From CAZYCC01 sp964645985 (GTDB lineage: Bacteria > Bacillota > Clostridia > Oscillospirales > CAG-272), in contig CAZYCC010000012.1 in the NCBI GenBank assembly GCA_964645985.1, positions 1-33,690 on the forward strand: DNA of 33,690 bases. The letters run 5' to 3'. How positions within the stretch are numbered: position 1 is the first letter of the stretch; each line of letters starts with the position of its first letter. The translations under genes were made by a program, and so were the position numbers. This document shows, piece by piece, positions 16,707 to 24,366 of the stretch. Below the pieces are notes generated by a model, which did not search any database, was not told where the DNA came from, and saw nothing but the letters and a program-made list of their open reading frames with translations.

Positions 16707-16735
16707 TTGCGAGATAGGTGCGATTTTGGTATAAT
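16707..16735 (+). promoter_or_regulatory. Promoter of the dehydratase-like gene, extended -10
   Basis: TTGCGA (16707-16712), 17-nt spacer, TATAAT (16730-16735) preceded by TGG. It lies between the activase stop and the next ATG, so the second gene can be transcribed independently. The predicted leader is about 90 nt. Confidence 0.75.
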
Positions 16736-16833
16736 ATTAGGGTTGCGCCGCTTTTCGCGCCCTCCCGCGCGGGATCCCTCTCGCGCCGCGCCGAAAATAG
16801 AACGCGCTTTCCCGAATTTTCTTCACTCATCTT

Positions 16834-18435
16834 ATGCGTCAACGCAAGAAAAATCCCCCCGAAAAGAAAACCGCGCCGGGTTCTGCCGCCGCGGCGGGCG
16901 CGTGCGAGGTACCTCGCGATGCCTGCCCCGAGCGGGAGGCGTGCGAGAGCGGCGCGAGGTCGGCGTACCCGGTCTTCACCGAGGAGATGAAGAGGACGCA
17001 CACCATCCTCGTGCCGAATATGCTGCCCATGCACTTTCGGATGTTTCTCAACATCTTTCGCGCGTACGGCTACAAGGCGGAGCTGCTCACCACGACCGGC
17101 AAGCGCCTCGCCGACCTCGGGCTGCGCTATGTCCACAACGACACCTGCTACCCCGCGCTGCTCGTTATCGGGCAGTTCCTCGACGCTCTGTCCTCCGGCA
17201 AATATGACCCACATAAGGTCGCGCTGCTGATTTCGCAAACCGGCGGCGGCTGCCGCGCGTCAAACTACATCCATCTGCTGCGCAAGGCGCTCGAGCGCGC
17301 GGGGTACGGCTATGTCCCGGTGATCTCCTTCAATGTGGTCGGCACAGAGAAGAGCGCCTTCCGCCTGACGCTCGGGATGCTTTACCGGATGATGTACGCC
17401 GCGCTCTACGGCGACCTTCTGATGTCGCTCAATAACCAAGTGCGATCCCACGAGCGTCGCCCGGGGGAAAGCTCCGCGCTTGCCGAGCGCTGGACAGATC
17501 GCCTCACAGGCGAAATGGCGCGCCCGCGCAACCTCAACTATCACCATGTGAAGGAGAATTACCGCAAGATCCTCGCCGACTTTGCGCGAATAGAGGTTGA
17601 CAGCGAGGAGAAGCCGAAAATCGGCATCGTAGGGGAGATTTTCGTCAAGTTTTCCCCGCTCGGCAACAACAATTTGGAAAAGCTCCTGCTCGAGAACGGC
17701 GCGGAGCCGGTGATGCCGGGCCTTGTGGATTTTTGCCTCTACTCGGTCTTCGACGGGATCTGGGACACACACCTCTACCGCCTGCGGCGCGTCAAAGGGT
17801 TCTTCTGCAAGATTCTGCTGCGCTTTTTGATGGCGCGGCAGGAGGATCTCATTAAAATTACCGAAAAAGAGAGCCGCTTCGCGCCGGTCTCCTCCTTCCG
17901 CGAGATCCGCGACCTCGCGGGGGACTACATCAACTACGGCGCGAAAATGGGCGAGGGGTGGCTGCTGACCGGCGAGATGCTCGAACTGCTGCAAAACGGG
18001 GCGAGGGGGGTCATCTGCGCGCAGCCCTTCGGATGCCTACCCAACCACATCGTCGGCAAGGGGATGATGAAGCAGGTCAAGGAGCGCAACCCCGGCGCGA
18101 ACATCATCGCGGTCGACTACGACCCCGGCGCGACCGCCGTCAATCAGGAGAACCGCATTAAGCTGCTCCTCGCGCGCTGCCGGGAGCAGATGGCGCAGGA
18201 GCGCGCCGCGCGAGAGGAGGGGTGCGCCTCCGAGGAGCAGTCCCCGCCCTCGCGCGCGCCGGAGAACATCGCGGCGCGCGCAGGCTCGCGGGAAAGAGCC
18301 GCAAGTGCGGCGGCGGGCGCGGCATCGGGCGACCCGATAACCGAGGGAGCGGCGAGCGCGGCATCGGCGGAGGAGGGGCAGGTGCGCGAGGGCGCGCGGG
18401 GAAAGCCGCGCAAGAAAAACGCCGCCGAAATATGA
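16834..18435 (+). CDS. 2-hydroxyacyl-CoA dehydratase (HgdB/D-component-like) Fe-S protein
   Basis: A 533-residue cytosolic protein related to the second component of 2-hydroxyglutaryl-CoA dehydratases and to double-cubane-cluster proteins. Likely cluster ligands are in NDTCYPALL near 108, QTGGGCRASNY near 137, and AQPFGCLPNH near 399. The YPVFTEEMKRTHTILVPNM segment at about 44-62 is the usual family start. The preceding 40 residues, basic then Ala/Glu-rich, are less typical. Residues about 455-533 are a low-complexity Ala/Glu/Arg tail ending in KPRKKNAAEI. The ATG is preceded by a pyrimidine tract (TTTTCTTCACTCATCTT) and no Shine-Dalgarno. It presumably receives electrons from the neighbouring activase. 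No CoA-transferase or classic HgdAB pair is present, so the substrate is open. Confidence 0.85.
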   Translation: MRQRKKNPPEKKTAPGSAAAAGACEVPRDACPEREACESGARSAYPVFTEEMKRTHTILVPNMLPMHFRMFLNIFRAYGYKAELLTTTGKRLADLGLRYVHNDTCYPALLVIGQFLDALSSGKYDPHKVALLISQTGGGCRASNYIHLLRKALERAGYGYVPVISFNVVGTEKSAFRLTLGMLYRMMYAALYGDLLMSLNNQVRSHERRPGESSALAERWTDRLTGEMARPRNLNYHHVKENYRKILADFARIEVDSEEKPKIGIVGEIFVKFSPLGNNNLEKLLLENGAEPVMPGLVDFCLYSVFDGIWDTHLYRLRRVKGFFCKILLRFLMARQEDLIKITEKESRFAPVSSFREIRDLAGDYINYGAKMGEGWLLTGEMLELLQNGARGVICAQPFGCLPNHIVGKGMMKQVKERNPGANIIAVDYDPGATAVNQENRIKLLLARCREQMAQERAAREEGCASEEQSPPSRAPENIAARAGSRERAASAAAGAASGDPITEGAASAASAEEGQVREGARGKPRKKNAAEI

Positions 18436-18574
18436 AGGGCGAAACTCGCTCACGATAGTAGCGCAGCCTTGGCGCTTTTCCCGAAATATACGCCGTGCGA
18501 GGCTCGCGCCCGCCCGATAACCTCACCGCCCGCGAGGGGTATCCTCCCCGCGCGGCGGTTCCTTTTTCCCTACT

Positions 18575-18588
18575 GCGGGATCTCCCGC
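18575..18588 (+). promoter_or_regulatory. Hairpin directly before the malQ start
   Basis: GCGGGATCTCCCGC is a perfect 14-nt palindrome ending 7 nt before the malQ ATG, where a Shine-Dalgarno would normally lie. None is present. It may affect translation; this is inference. Confidence 0.4.
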
Positions 18589-18595
18589 TTCGTCT

Positions 18596-20065
18596 ATGAT
18601 CACATCGCGCGCGAGCGGCGTGCTGCTGCATATCTCCTCTCTGCCGGGAGAGTACGGGGAGGGGTCGCTCGGGCGGGAGGCGCGTGAGTTCGTCGACCTG
18701 CTCGCCGCCGGGGGATTCTCGGTGTGGCAGGTGCTGCCGCTCTGCCCGCCCGACCCCTTCGCCTCGCCTTACAAGTCGCCCGCCTCCTTCGCCGGCAACC
18801 CGGCGTTTGTGGATCTGCCGACCCTGCGCGAGGCGGGGCTTCTCACGGCGGAGGAGCTTGCCGCCGAGCGGCAGACCTCGCCCTTTTCCTGCGAGTTTGC
18901 CCGCCTCGCCTCCTCCCGCGAGGAAACCCTCGCGCGCGCCGCGCAGCGCGCGTTCGCCGACCCCGCCCTCGCGCTCGAGCTTGATCGCTTCGCCGAGGAG
19001 AACCCGCGCGTGGACCTTGCCTGCCGCTTTCTCGCACGCCGCAAGGCGGAGGAGGGCAAACCATGGCAGCTCTGGCGCTACCCCGCGCGCCGGGAACTCA
19101 CTAAGAGCGAAATGCCCGCCTACCGCGCGGCGCTCTTCACGCAGGTTGCCTTCTTCACGCAGTGGCGGAGGCTCAAGGATTACGCCGCGGCGCGGGGCGT
19201 GCGCATCCTCGGGGATCTGCCCTTCTATGTCGATGGCGATAGCGCCGACGTTTGGGAAAGACCCCGCGACTTCCTCCTCGATGAGCAGGGGCGCCCGACC
19301 GCCGTTGCCGGCGTGCCGCCCGACTACTTTTCGCCCGAGGGGCAGATGTGGGGCAACCCTCTCTACGACTGGGAGGAGATGGCAAGCGGCGGCTACCGCT
19401 TCTGGCGCGAGAGGATTGCGGCGATGCTCTCGCACTTCGACGGGCTGCGCATCGACCACTTCCGCGCCTTAGAGAGCTATTTCGCCGTTCCCGCGGGCGC
19501 GAGGAGCGCGCGCGAGGGAGAGTGGCGGCGCGGGCCGGGGCAGGCCCTGCTCGACGCTCTACTGCCGCTCACCGCGGGGAAAATCCTCGTGGCGGAGGAT
19601 CTCGGCGACATCACGCCCGCCGTGCGGGACCTTGCTGCGAGAAATGGGCTGCCGGGGATGCGCGTGCTGCAGTTCGCTTTCCTCGGGGACGCGCGCTCGC
19701 CGCATCTGCCGCACAACTACGAGCGCAACTGCGTCGCCTATACCGGCACGCACGACAATAACACCCTTCTCGGCTACGTCTGGAGCCTGCCCGAGGAGAC
19801 GCGGCGGCGGCTATTTTCCTACGTCGGCTACGAGGGGGAGGATCTTTCGCGCTGCTACGACCCCATTTTGCGCACGATGCTCGCGTCAAGCGCGGGGTGG
19901 GTCATCTTCCCGGTGCAAGACCTGCTGCTCTTCGGGGAGGACACGCGCATGAACCGCCCGGGCGTGCGCGGCGGCAACTGGAGCTACCGCGTGACTCGCG
20001 CGCAGCTGGAGGGGATTGACTGGGGCAAATTCGCCGCGTGGAACCGGCTGTACGATAGGACGTAA
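18596..20065 (+). CDS. malQ: 4-alpha-glucanotransferase (GH77, amylomaltase)
   Basis: MalQ disproportionates alpha-1,4-glucans (maltodextrins, glycogen breakdown products) in the cytosol. At 489 residues it has the family length. It opens with the canonical RASGVLLHISSLPGEYGEGSLG and continues with PYKSPASFAGNP. Catalytic residues are visible: nucleophile D287 in GLRIDHFRAL, acid/base E334 in VAEDLGDI, and D387 in GTHDNNT. The start fits the family N-terminus although no Shine-Dalgarno is seen (TCTCCCGCTTCGTCT-ATG). It is co-directional with the dehydratase gene 160 nt upstream but shares no function with it. It ends in a strong terminator shared with the convergent flavin-reductase gene. No glycogen phosphorylase or other starch gene is nearby. 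Confidence 0.96.
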   Translation: MITSRASGVLLHISSLPGEYGEGSLGREAREFVDLLAAGGFSVWQVLPLCPPDPFASPYKSPASFAGNPAFVDLPTLREAGLLTAEELAAERQTSPFSCEFARLASSREETLARAAQRAFADPALALELDRFAEENPRVDLACRFLARRKAEEGKPWQLWRYPARRELTKSEMPAYRAALFTQVAFFTQWRRLKDYAAARGVRILGDLPFYVDGDSADVWERPRDFLLDEQGRPTAVAGVPPDYFSPEGQMWGNPLYDWEEMASGGYRFWRERIAAMLSHFDGLRIDHFRALESYFAVPAGARSAREGEWRRGPGQALLDALLPLTAGKILVAEDLGDITPAVRDLAARNGLPGMRVLQFAFLGDARSPHLPHNYERNCVAYTGTHDNNTLLGYVWSLPEETRRRLFSYVGYEGEDLSRCYDPILRTMLASSAGWVIFPVQDLLLFGEDTRMNRPGVRGGNWSYRVTRAQLEGIDWGKFAAWNRLYDRT

Positions 20066-20081
20066 GGCGCGCGAATCGAAG

Positions 20082-20112
20082 AAAACAGACCCTCGCGCGA
20101 GGGTCTGTTTTT
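20082..20112. terminator. Bidirectional terminator between malQ and the flavin-reductase gene
   Basis: A perfect 14-bp stem (20082-20095 with 20098-20111) starts with A4 and ends in T5, so it works on both strands. It lies 17 nt past malQ and 40 nt past the convergent gene's stop. Confidence 0.9.
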
Positions 20113-20152
20113 GCGATGCGAAGAGTAGGCTCGCCGAAATCGGCGCGCGAGG

Positions 20153-20728
20153 CTAATCTTTGAGATACTTTGCGCCCGCCTGCCAAGCGGTGCCAATCTT
20201 CTCGCCGATGGCATAGTAGCCGAAGCGGCTCTGATCAAAGAGGAAAGCGCAAAGCTTGCCGGCATCGACCTTCCCTTCCCCGTCGAGAACCTTCTCATCG
20301 GCGAGGACATTGACAATCTTCCCCAAAACGCGCAGCCCGTACGGCTCCTCCTCGAAGCGCTCAACCGTGCATTCGAGCGTGAGCGGGTACTCGGCGACAA
20401 CCGGCGCGTTTACGCGGGAGCTTTTCACCGCGTGAAGACCTGTGCGCGCGAACTTGTCCGGCAGATCGTTTGCCGAGGCGGTGCCGAGGAAATCGCTTTC
20501 GGCGAGGGTATCCTCGCCCGGCACCGCGAGCGTGAAGGCGCCGGTGCGGCGCAGGTTCGCCACAGTCTTGTGATCCGCGCTGAGGTTGAGCGCGACGCGG
20601 TCCTCCCCGCAAATGCCGCCCCACGCCATCATCATCTCGTCGACCGAGCCGTCCTCGTTATATGTGCCGATCATGTAGGTCGGCATCGGGAAGAGCAGCG
20701 GCTGCACGCCTAAATCTTTGGTTGCCAT
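20153..20728 (-). CDS. Flavin reductase-like domain protein (flavoredoxin-type)
   Basis: A 191-residue FMN-binding split-barrel protein of the flavin reductase-like/flavoredoxin family. Typical features are TYMIGTYNEDGSVDEMMMAWGG near the N-terminus, a VALNLSADHKTVANL stretch, the GAFTLAVP strand, and GTASANDLPDKF near 82-93. These small proteins carry electrons or reduce flavins in anaerobes; the actual partner is not shown. ATG follows AAAGGACAAGG, a fair Shine-Dalgarno. It is not part of the fumarate locus: a separate -10 (TATACT) and a palindrome precede it, and it ends at its own terminator. The annotation could equally be 'flavodoxin reductase-like hypothetical protein'. Confidence 0.85.
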   Translation of the reverse strand: MATKDLGVQPLLFPMPTYMIGTYNEDGSVDEMMMAWGGICGEDRVALNLSADHKTVANLRRTGAFTLAVPGEDTLAESDFLGTASANDLPDKFARTGLHAVKSSRVNAPVVAEYPLTLECTVERFEEEPYGLRVLGKIVNVLADEKVLDGEGKVDAGKLCAFLFDQSRFGYYAIGEKIGTAWQAGAKYLKD

Positions 20729-20778
20729 TTTGCCTTGTCCTTTCGGGAAAATAGAAAACCGATCGCCCCACCGCGCAA

Positions 20779-20819
20779 AGTATACACCCGCGCGCGCGGG
20801 CTTTCTGTGACAATGTCAC
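20779..20819 (-). promoter_or_regulatory. Putative promoter and palindromic operator of the flavin-reductase gene
   Basis: Minus strand -10 TATACT (20779-20784). The -35 position (CAGAAA) is poor, but directly upstream lies the perfect palindrome GTGACAATGTCAC (20807-20819). A GC-only inverted repeat fills the spacer. A weak -35 next to a palindrome suggests regulated, possibly activator-dependent, transcription. Confidence 0.5.
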
Positions 20820-20897
20820 GCGCCGGAGCACTGCGCCCTGACTGCGTGCGCGAAGGAGCACCGCGCTATTCTCTTTATCGGATTCCTCGCGCGCGCC

Positions 20898-22487
20898 TTA
20901 TTGATGCGTATAGTCCGGCAAGAGCTTGGGCGAGGGGGGCAGATCCGGCAGGCCCGCGTTGGCCCTCGCGCGCGCGAATGCGGTAACGTGGGAGAGGGTG
21001 AGATCTCCGGGGGATGCGCTCCTCGCGCGCGCGGCGGCGCTGCGGCCCGCCGTGCGCCCGAAGACAATGATGTCGAGCAGGGAGTTTCCCATCAGACGGT
21101 TGCGCCCGTGAATGCCGCCGACGACCTCGCCCGCAGCGAAGAGGTTCTTCACCGCCGTCTCCCCGTCGGGCGTGATGTCCAGACCCCCGTTTTGATAATG
21201 CAGGGTCGGGTAAACGAGGATCGGCTCGCGGCGGATGTCGATGTCATAGCGCGCGAACATCCGCAGCATCGCCGGGATGCGCCGCTCGATTGTCCCCTCG
21301 CCGCCGAGGGCCTCGATCATCGGGGTGTCGAGCCAAACGCCCCGCCCGCTCCCGGTCTCAACGCCGAGGCCGCGCTCATCGCACTCGCGGATGATCGCCG
21401 CCGCGGCGACGTCGCGCGTCTCGAGCGGGTGAACAAAGACCTCGCCGCGCGCGTTGACCAGCTTCGCGCCGAGCGAGCGCACCTTCTCGGTGACGAGCGA
21501 CCCGAGGATCTGCTCGGGATAGGCGGCGCCGGTCGGGTGATATTGCAGAGTATCGGGGTAGAGCAGCTTTGCGCCGGCGCGGTAGCCGAGGACAAGACCG
21601 TCCGCCGTTGCGCCGTAGTGGTTGGAGGTCGGGAAGCCCTGATAGTGCATGCGCCCCGCGCCCCCGGTCGCGAGGATGACCGCGCGCGCGCGCGCGATGA
21701 GCAGATCCCCGGTCTCCATATTCAAAAGCACCGCGCCCGCTGCCCTTCCGCTCTCATCGAGGAGCAGCTCGACCGCCGCCGCGAACTCGACGACCTCAAT
21801 TTGGCGGTTCTGCAGCTCGTCGCGCAGCGTGCGCATGATCTCCGCGCCGGAATAGTCCTTCGCCGCGTGCATGCGTTTGCGCGAAGTGCCGCCGCCGTGC
21901 GTCGTGATCATCTCGCCCTCCGGGGTCTTGTCGAACTCCACCCCGAGCGAGGAGAGCCAGGCGATCGCGTCCGGCGCTTGCGTCACGAGCTTGCGCAGCA
22001 GATCTTTTTTCGCCGCGAAATGCCCGCCGCCGTACGCGTCGAGATAGTGAATGGCGGGAGAGTCGTTTGGCTTGTCCGCCGCCTGAATGCCGCCCTCCGC
22101 CATCATCGTGTTGGCATCGCCGAGGCGCAGCTTCGTCGCGAGCGTGACGCGCGCCCCCGCCTCGTCCGCCTCAATCGCGGCGGATGCTCCCGCGCCCCCT
22201 CCCCCTATTATGAGCACATCGGTGTCAATATCGGGGTGCGAAAGGTCAAGGGAGGGGTCAACGCGGCTGCCTGCCTGCAAAATGTCGGCAAGCTCCAGCG
22301 GAACTTTGTCTCCTTTGTTCGCGCCTACCCTCAGGCGGGTGAACGCGCTCTCTTTGTAGTCGGGGTGGAAGGAGGCGAGAAGCGCGTCCTTCTCCTCAGC
22401 GCGCATGCGCTTCGGCTCGAGCGCGAGGTTGCTCTCCCGCGCCGCCGAAGCGGCGCTCAGCGACTCCCGAAAACTCTCGGAATACAT
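20898..22487 (-). CDS. tfrA: Soluble fumarate reductase flavoprotein, TfrA-like
   Basis: A 529-residue FAD subunit of the FrdA/SdhA/thiol:fumarate reductase A family. The FAD loop is IIGGGGAG at 93-100. Residues matching the fumarate-reduction site are present: H317 in QYHPTG, R337 (proton-shuttle Arg) in TEKVRSLG, H430 in HYQNGG, and R464 in HGRNRLMGNSL. N126 replaces the His that binds FAD covalently in membrane FrdA/SdhA, so FAD should be non-covalent. About 90 residues precede the FAD loop, an extension absent from classic SdhA. ATG at MYSESFRE follows GAGG at 9 nt. It is the last gene of the locus, directly after its Fe-S partner. No cytochrome b or membrane anchor is present. Aspartate oxidase is an alternative within the superfamily, but the Fe-S partner, fumarase and malate dehydrogenase favour fumarate reduction. 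Confidence 0.85.
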   Translation of the reverse strand: MYSESFRESLSAASAARESNLALEPKRMRAEEKDALLASFHPDYKESAFTRLRVGANKGDKVPLELADILQAGSRVDPSLDLSHPDIDTDVLIIGGGGAGASAAIEADEAGARVTLATKLRLGDANTMMAEGGIQAADKPNDSPAIHYLDAYGGGHFAAKKDLLRKLVTQAPDAIAWLSSLGVEFDKTPEGEMITTHGGGTSRKRMHAAKDYSGAEIMRTLRDELQNRQIEVVEFAAAVELLLDESGRAAGAVLLNMETGDLLIARARAVILATGGAGRMHYQGFPTSNHYGATADGLVLGYRAGAKLLYPDTLQYHPTGAAYPEQILGSLVTEKVRSLGAKLVNARGEVFVHPLETRDVAAAAIIRECDERGLGVETGSGRGVWLDTPMIEALGGEGTIERRIPAMLRMFARYDIDIRREPILVYPTLHYQNGGLDITPDGETAVKNLFAAGEVVGGIHGRNRLMGNSLLDIIVFGRTAGRSAAARARSASPGDLTLSHVTAFARARANAGLPDLPPSPKLLPDYTHQ

Positions 22488-22651
22488 AAACGATAGCCTC
22501 TTCTAATAACAAACCGCGCGAGGCGGCAAATCCCGCGCGCTCGCGCGGAGCCGTTCCCCCTCTTCCCGGGCGGGCGCGAGGCGCAAGAAATCGGCAGGAG
22601 CGGCAGGTCGGGGATCTGCGCGGGTCAGGTGCTCTCCCGCGATGCGAAACT

Positions 22652-23362
22652 CTACTTCTCGATGTCGCGCGCCTCGTAGAGGGCGCGCAGATCATCGTCC
22701 GTCCTCGCGGTGAGATCGTCGAGCAGATCCTCGAACTTGCCCTCGCGAATCTCGGCGACGCGCTCGCGCAGATGTGCGCAGTCGGGCGAGAGATATTTGC
22801 CGTTCAGCCGCCGCGCGAGCATCGCCACCTGCGGGTGCGAAATGCCGGCGGGGCAGCGCGCCGAGCAGATCCCGCACATCACGCAGTCAAACGAGGCGTC
22901 GGCGCATTTTTCGATCTCCCCGCGCTGCGCGTAGGCGATATACTGCATCACCGATAAGCCTTGCGGGCAGGCCTTCGTGCAGGCGTTGCAGCCGACGCAG
23001 GCGTAAATCTCGGGGTAGAGCTGCATCATCAGCGACTGCGCGGGGCGCACTTTTTCAATGTCGTACGCCTCGCGCTCCATCGGGAAGAAGGGCAGCGTCG
23101 CGACGATCATTTCGTCGCGCACCTTGGTGCTGCAGGCAAGGCCGAAGCGCAGCTCACGCTCGCCCTTGACGCGGTAAACCGTCGCGCAGGCGCCGCAGAA
23201 TCCTCCGCGGCAGCCGCACCCGCGCACAAGGCGGTAGCCGGCGTATTCCATCGCGCGCATAATCGTCAGGTTGCCCGGCACGCGGTAGGGTTTGCCGAAG
23301 AAAGACACCGTGACGAGCGCGTCCGCCTCCCTTGCGGGGGCGGGATCGTTTGGGGTTTGCAT
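22652..23362 (-). CDS. tfrB: Fe-S subunit of fumarate reductase, TfrB N-domain-like
   Basis: A 236-residue electron-transfer subunit. The N-terminal ferredoxin fold holds a [2Fe-2S] site, C51-x4-C56-x2-C59 and C77. Two bacterial-ferredoxin motifs follow: C122/125/128/132 (CVGCNACTKAC) and C160/163/166/170 (CVMCGICSARC). This is two [4Fe-4S] sites rather than the [4Fe-4S]+[3Fe-4S] pair of classic FrdB. It ends after a short helical tail, whereas TfrB of methanogens (about 490 residues) goes on into an HdrB-like CCG domain; here HdrB is a separate gene upstream. The start is taken at ATG of MQTPNDPAP. The leader is a pure pyrimidine run (TTTTCTTTTTCCT-ATG). A 170-nt gap with three stem-loops separates it from flxA. 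Its likely role is to pass electrons to the flavoprotein encoded next. Confidence 0.86.
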   Translation of the reverse strand: MQTPNDPAPAREADALVTVSFFGKPYRVPGNLTIMRAMEYAGYRLVRGCGCRGGFCGACATVYRVKGERELRFGLACSTKVRDEMIVATLPFFPMEREAYDIEKVRPAQSLMMQLYPEIYACVGCNACTKACPQGLSVMQYIAYAQRGEIEKCADASFDCVMCGICSARCPAGISHPQVAMLARRLNGKYLSPDCAHLRERVAEIREGKFEDLLDDLTARTDDDLRALYEARDIEK

Positions 23363-23406
23363 AGGAAAAAGAAAATGTCTGGGAAGAGCAGGCGCGTCTC
23401 GCGCGC

Positions 23407-23512
23407 CCGGCGCGGCGCCGGGGAGAGCGCGAAAAAACGGGGAATCCGCGCGAAACTCACGCGAAGCTCGCGAGCTCGTGAGATAGTCCGCGCTCCGCGC
23501 GTGCGGAGCGCG
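23407..23512. repeat. Three stem-loops in the flxA-tfrB intercistronic gap
   Basis: CCGGCG-CGG-CGCCGG lies at 23407-23421. A CTCACG/CGTGAG stem enclosing the palindrome AGCTCGCGAGCT lies at 23456-23482. A perfect 10-bp stem with loop GCGT lies at 23489-23512. None is followed closely by a U-run on the minus strand, although a T6 lies about 15 nt past the second. They may terminate weakly or process the mRNA between the Hdr-Flox and Tfr parts. Confidence 0.6.
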
Positions 23513-23532
23513 TGTAATGCGCGCGGCGCGGC

Positions 23533-24366
23533 TCAATACTCGTCCGGGAGGGTACCCAGCGTGTCGAGGCGGAAGACCGGGCCGTCGCGACAGACATACT
23601 TGCTGCCGATGTTGCAGCGCCCGCACTTGCCGATACCGCACTTCATGCGCATTTCAAGCGTCGTGTAAATGCGGTTCTCTGGGAAGCCAAGTTCGCGCAG
23701 AGCCGCGAGAGTGAACTTGATCATAATCGGCGGGCCGCAGAGGACGGCGGTCGCCGTGGGGTCGGGCGAGAGCTCCTTCACATAGTCGGGGACGAAGCCG
23801 ACGTGACCCTCCCAGCCCTCTTGCGCGCGGTCGATGGTGAGGCGCACATCAAGGTGCGGGTCGCTCTGCCACACGCGGAGGATCTCCCCCGCGTCAACGA
23901 GGTCTTCCTTGCTGCGCGCGCCGTAGACCACGGTTAACTTGCCGTAGCGGTCGGGCGTGGCGCGCGCGTAGTTAATAACAGAATGCAACGGCGCGAGCCC
24001 GATCCCCCCGGCGACAAAGAGAAGGTCGTGCCCCAGGAAATCCTCCCCCTCGACCGGGAAACCGTTGCCGAGAGGGCCACGCAGGGCGATGGGCTGCCCC
24101 TCCTGCGCCGCATGGAGCCAGTCGGTTAGAGCGCCGCACTTTTTTATCGAGAACTCCATAAACGGCTCGGTCGGCGAGGAGGTGATCGAAAACATCGCCT
24201 CCCCGAGGCCCGGCACCGAGAGCATCGCGCACTGCCCGGGGATATGGGAAAAAGGCTTGCTGCCGTCCGGGAGCGCGACGCGGAAGGTCTTGACATCCGG
24301 TGTGTCGCGCCGAATCGAGGTGATCACGGCGACCGTGGGAACGAGCGGATCCTTGCGCTCACACAT
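23533..24366 (-). CDS. flxA: NAD(H)- and FAD-binding subunit FlxA of a Flox module
   Basis: A 277-residue ferredoxin-NADP reductase-type protein that would bring NADH electrons into the complex. FAD contacts: MFSITSSP at 58-65 and GPLGNGF at 98-104. NAD contacts: VAGGIGLAPL at 118-127 and CGPPIM at 210-215. A C-terminal [2Fe-2S] site has C243, C248, C251 and C259, as in dihydroorotate dehydrogenase electron-transfer subunits and sulfhydrogenase gamma. The preferred ATG (MCERKD) overlaps the end of the preceding gene by 8 nt; a GTG 9 nt upstream is also possible (start 24375). Overlap implies translational coupling. The place beside mvhD and hdrA is that of FlxA in the HdrABC-FloxABCD complex of sulfate reducers and acetogens. 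Confidence 0.88.
   Translation of the reverse strand: MCERKDPLVPTVAVITSIRRDTPDVKTFRVALPDGSKPFSHIPGQCAMLSVPGLGEAMFSITSSPTEPFMEFSIKKCGALTDWLHAAQEGQPIALRGPLGNGFPVEGEDFLGHDLLFVAGGIGLAPLHSVINYARATPDRYGKLTVVYGARSKEDLVDAGEILRVWQSDPHLDVRLTIDRAQEGWEGHVGFVPDYVKELSPDPTATAVLCGPPIMIKFTLAALRELGFPENRIYTTLEMRMKCGIGKCGRCNIGSKYVCRDGPVFRLDTLGTLPDEY

Noticed and set aside
16660..16708. A terminator between the activase and the dehydratase-like gene (CCCTCC/GGAGGG).
   Set aside because: The stem is short with a loop of about 22 nt and no U-run follows.
20898..22487. L-aspartate oxidase (NadB) for the flavoprotein.
   Set aside because: It is paired with a three-cluster Fe-S subunit, fumarase and malate dehydrogenase, and no nadA or nadC is nearby.
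20901..22496. A 531-codon open frame on the plus strand almost exactly opposite tfrA; similar long frames oppose hdrA (27498-29255), the dockerin gene (7708-9186) and fakA (1082-2110).
   Set aside because: They mirror real genes with clear family motifs. They have Arg/Ala/Glu/Val-rich composition and no family motif, as expected antisense to high-GC3 genes.
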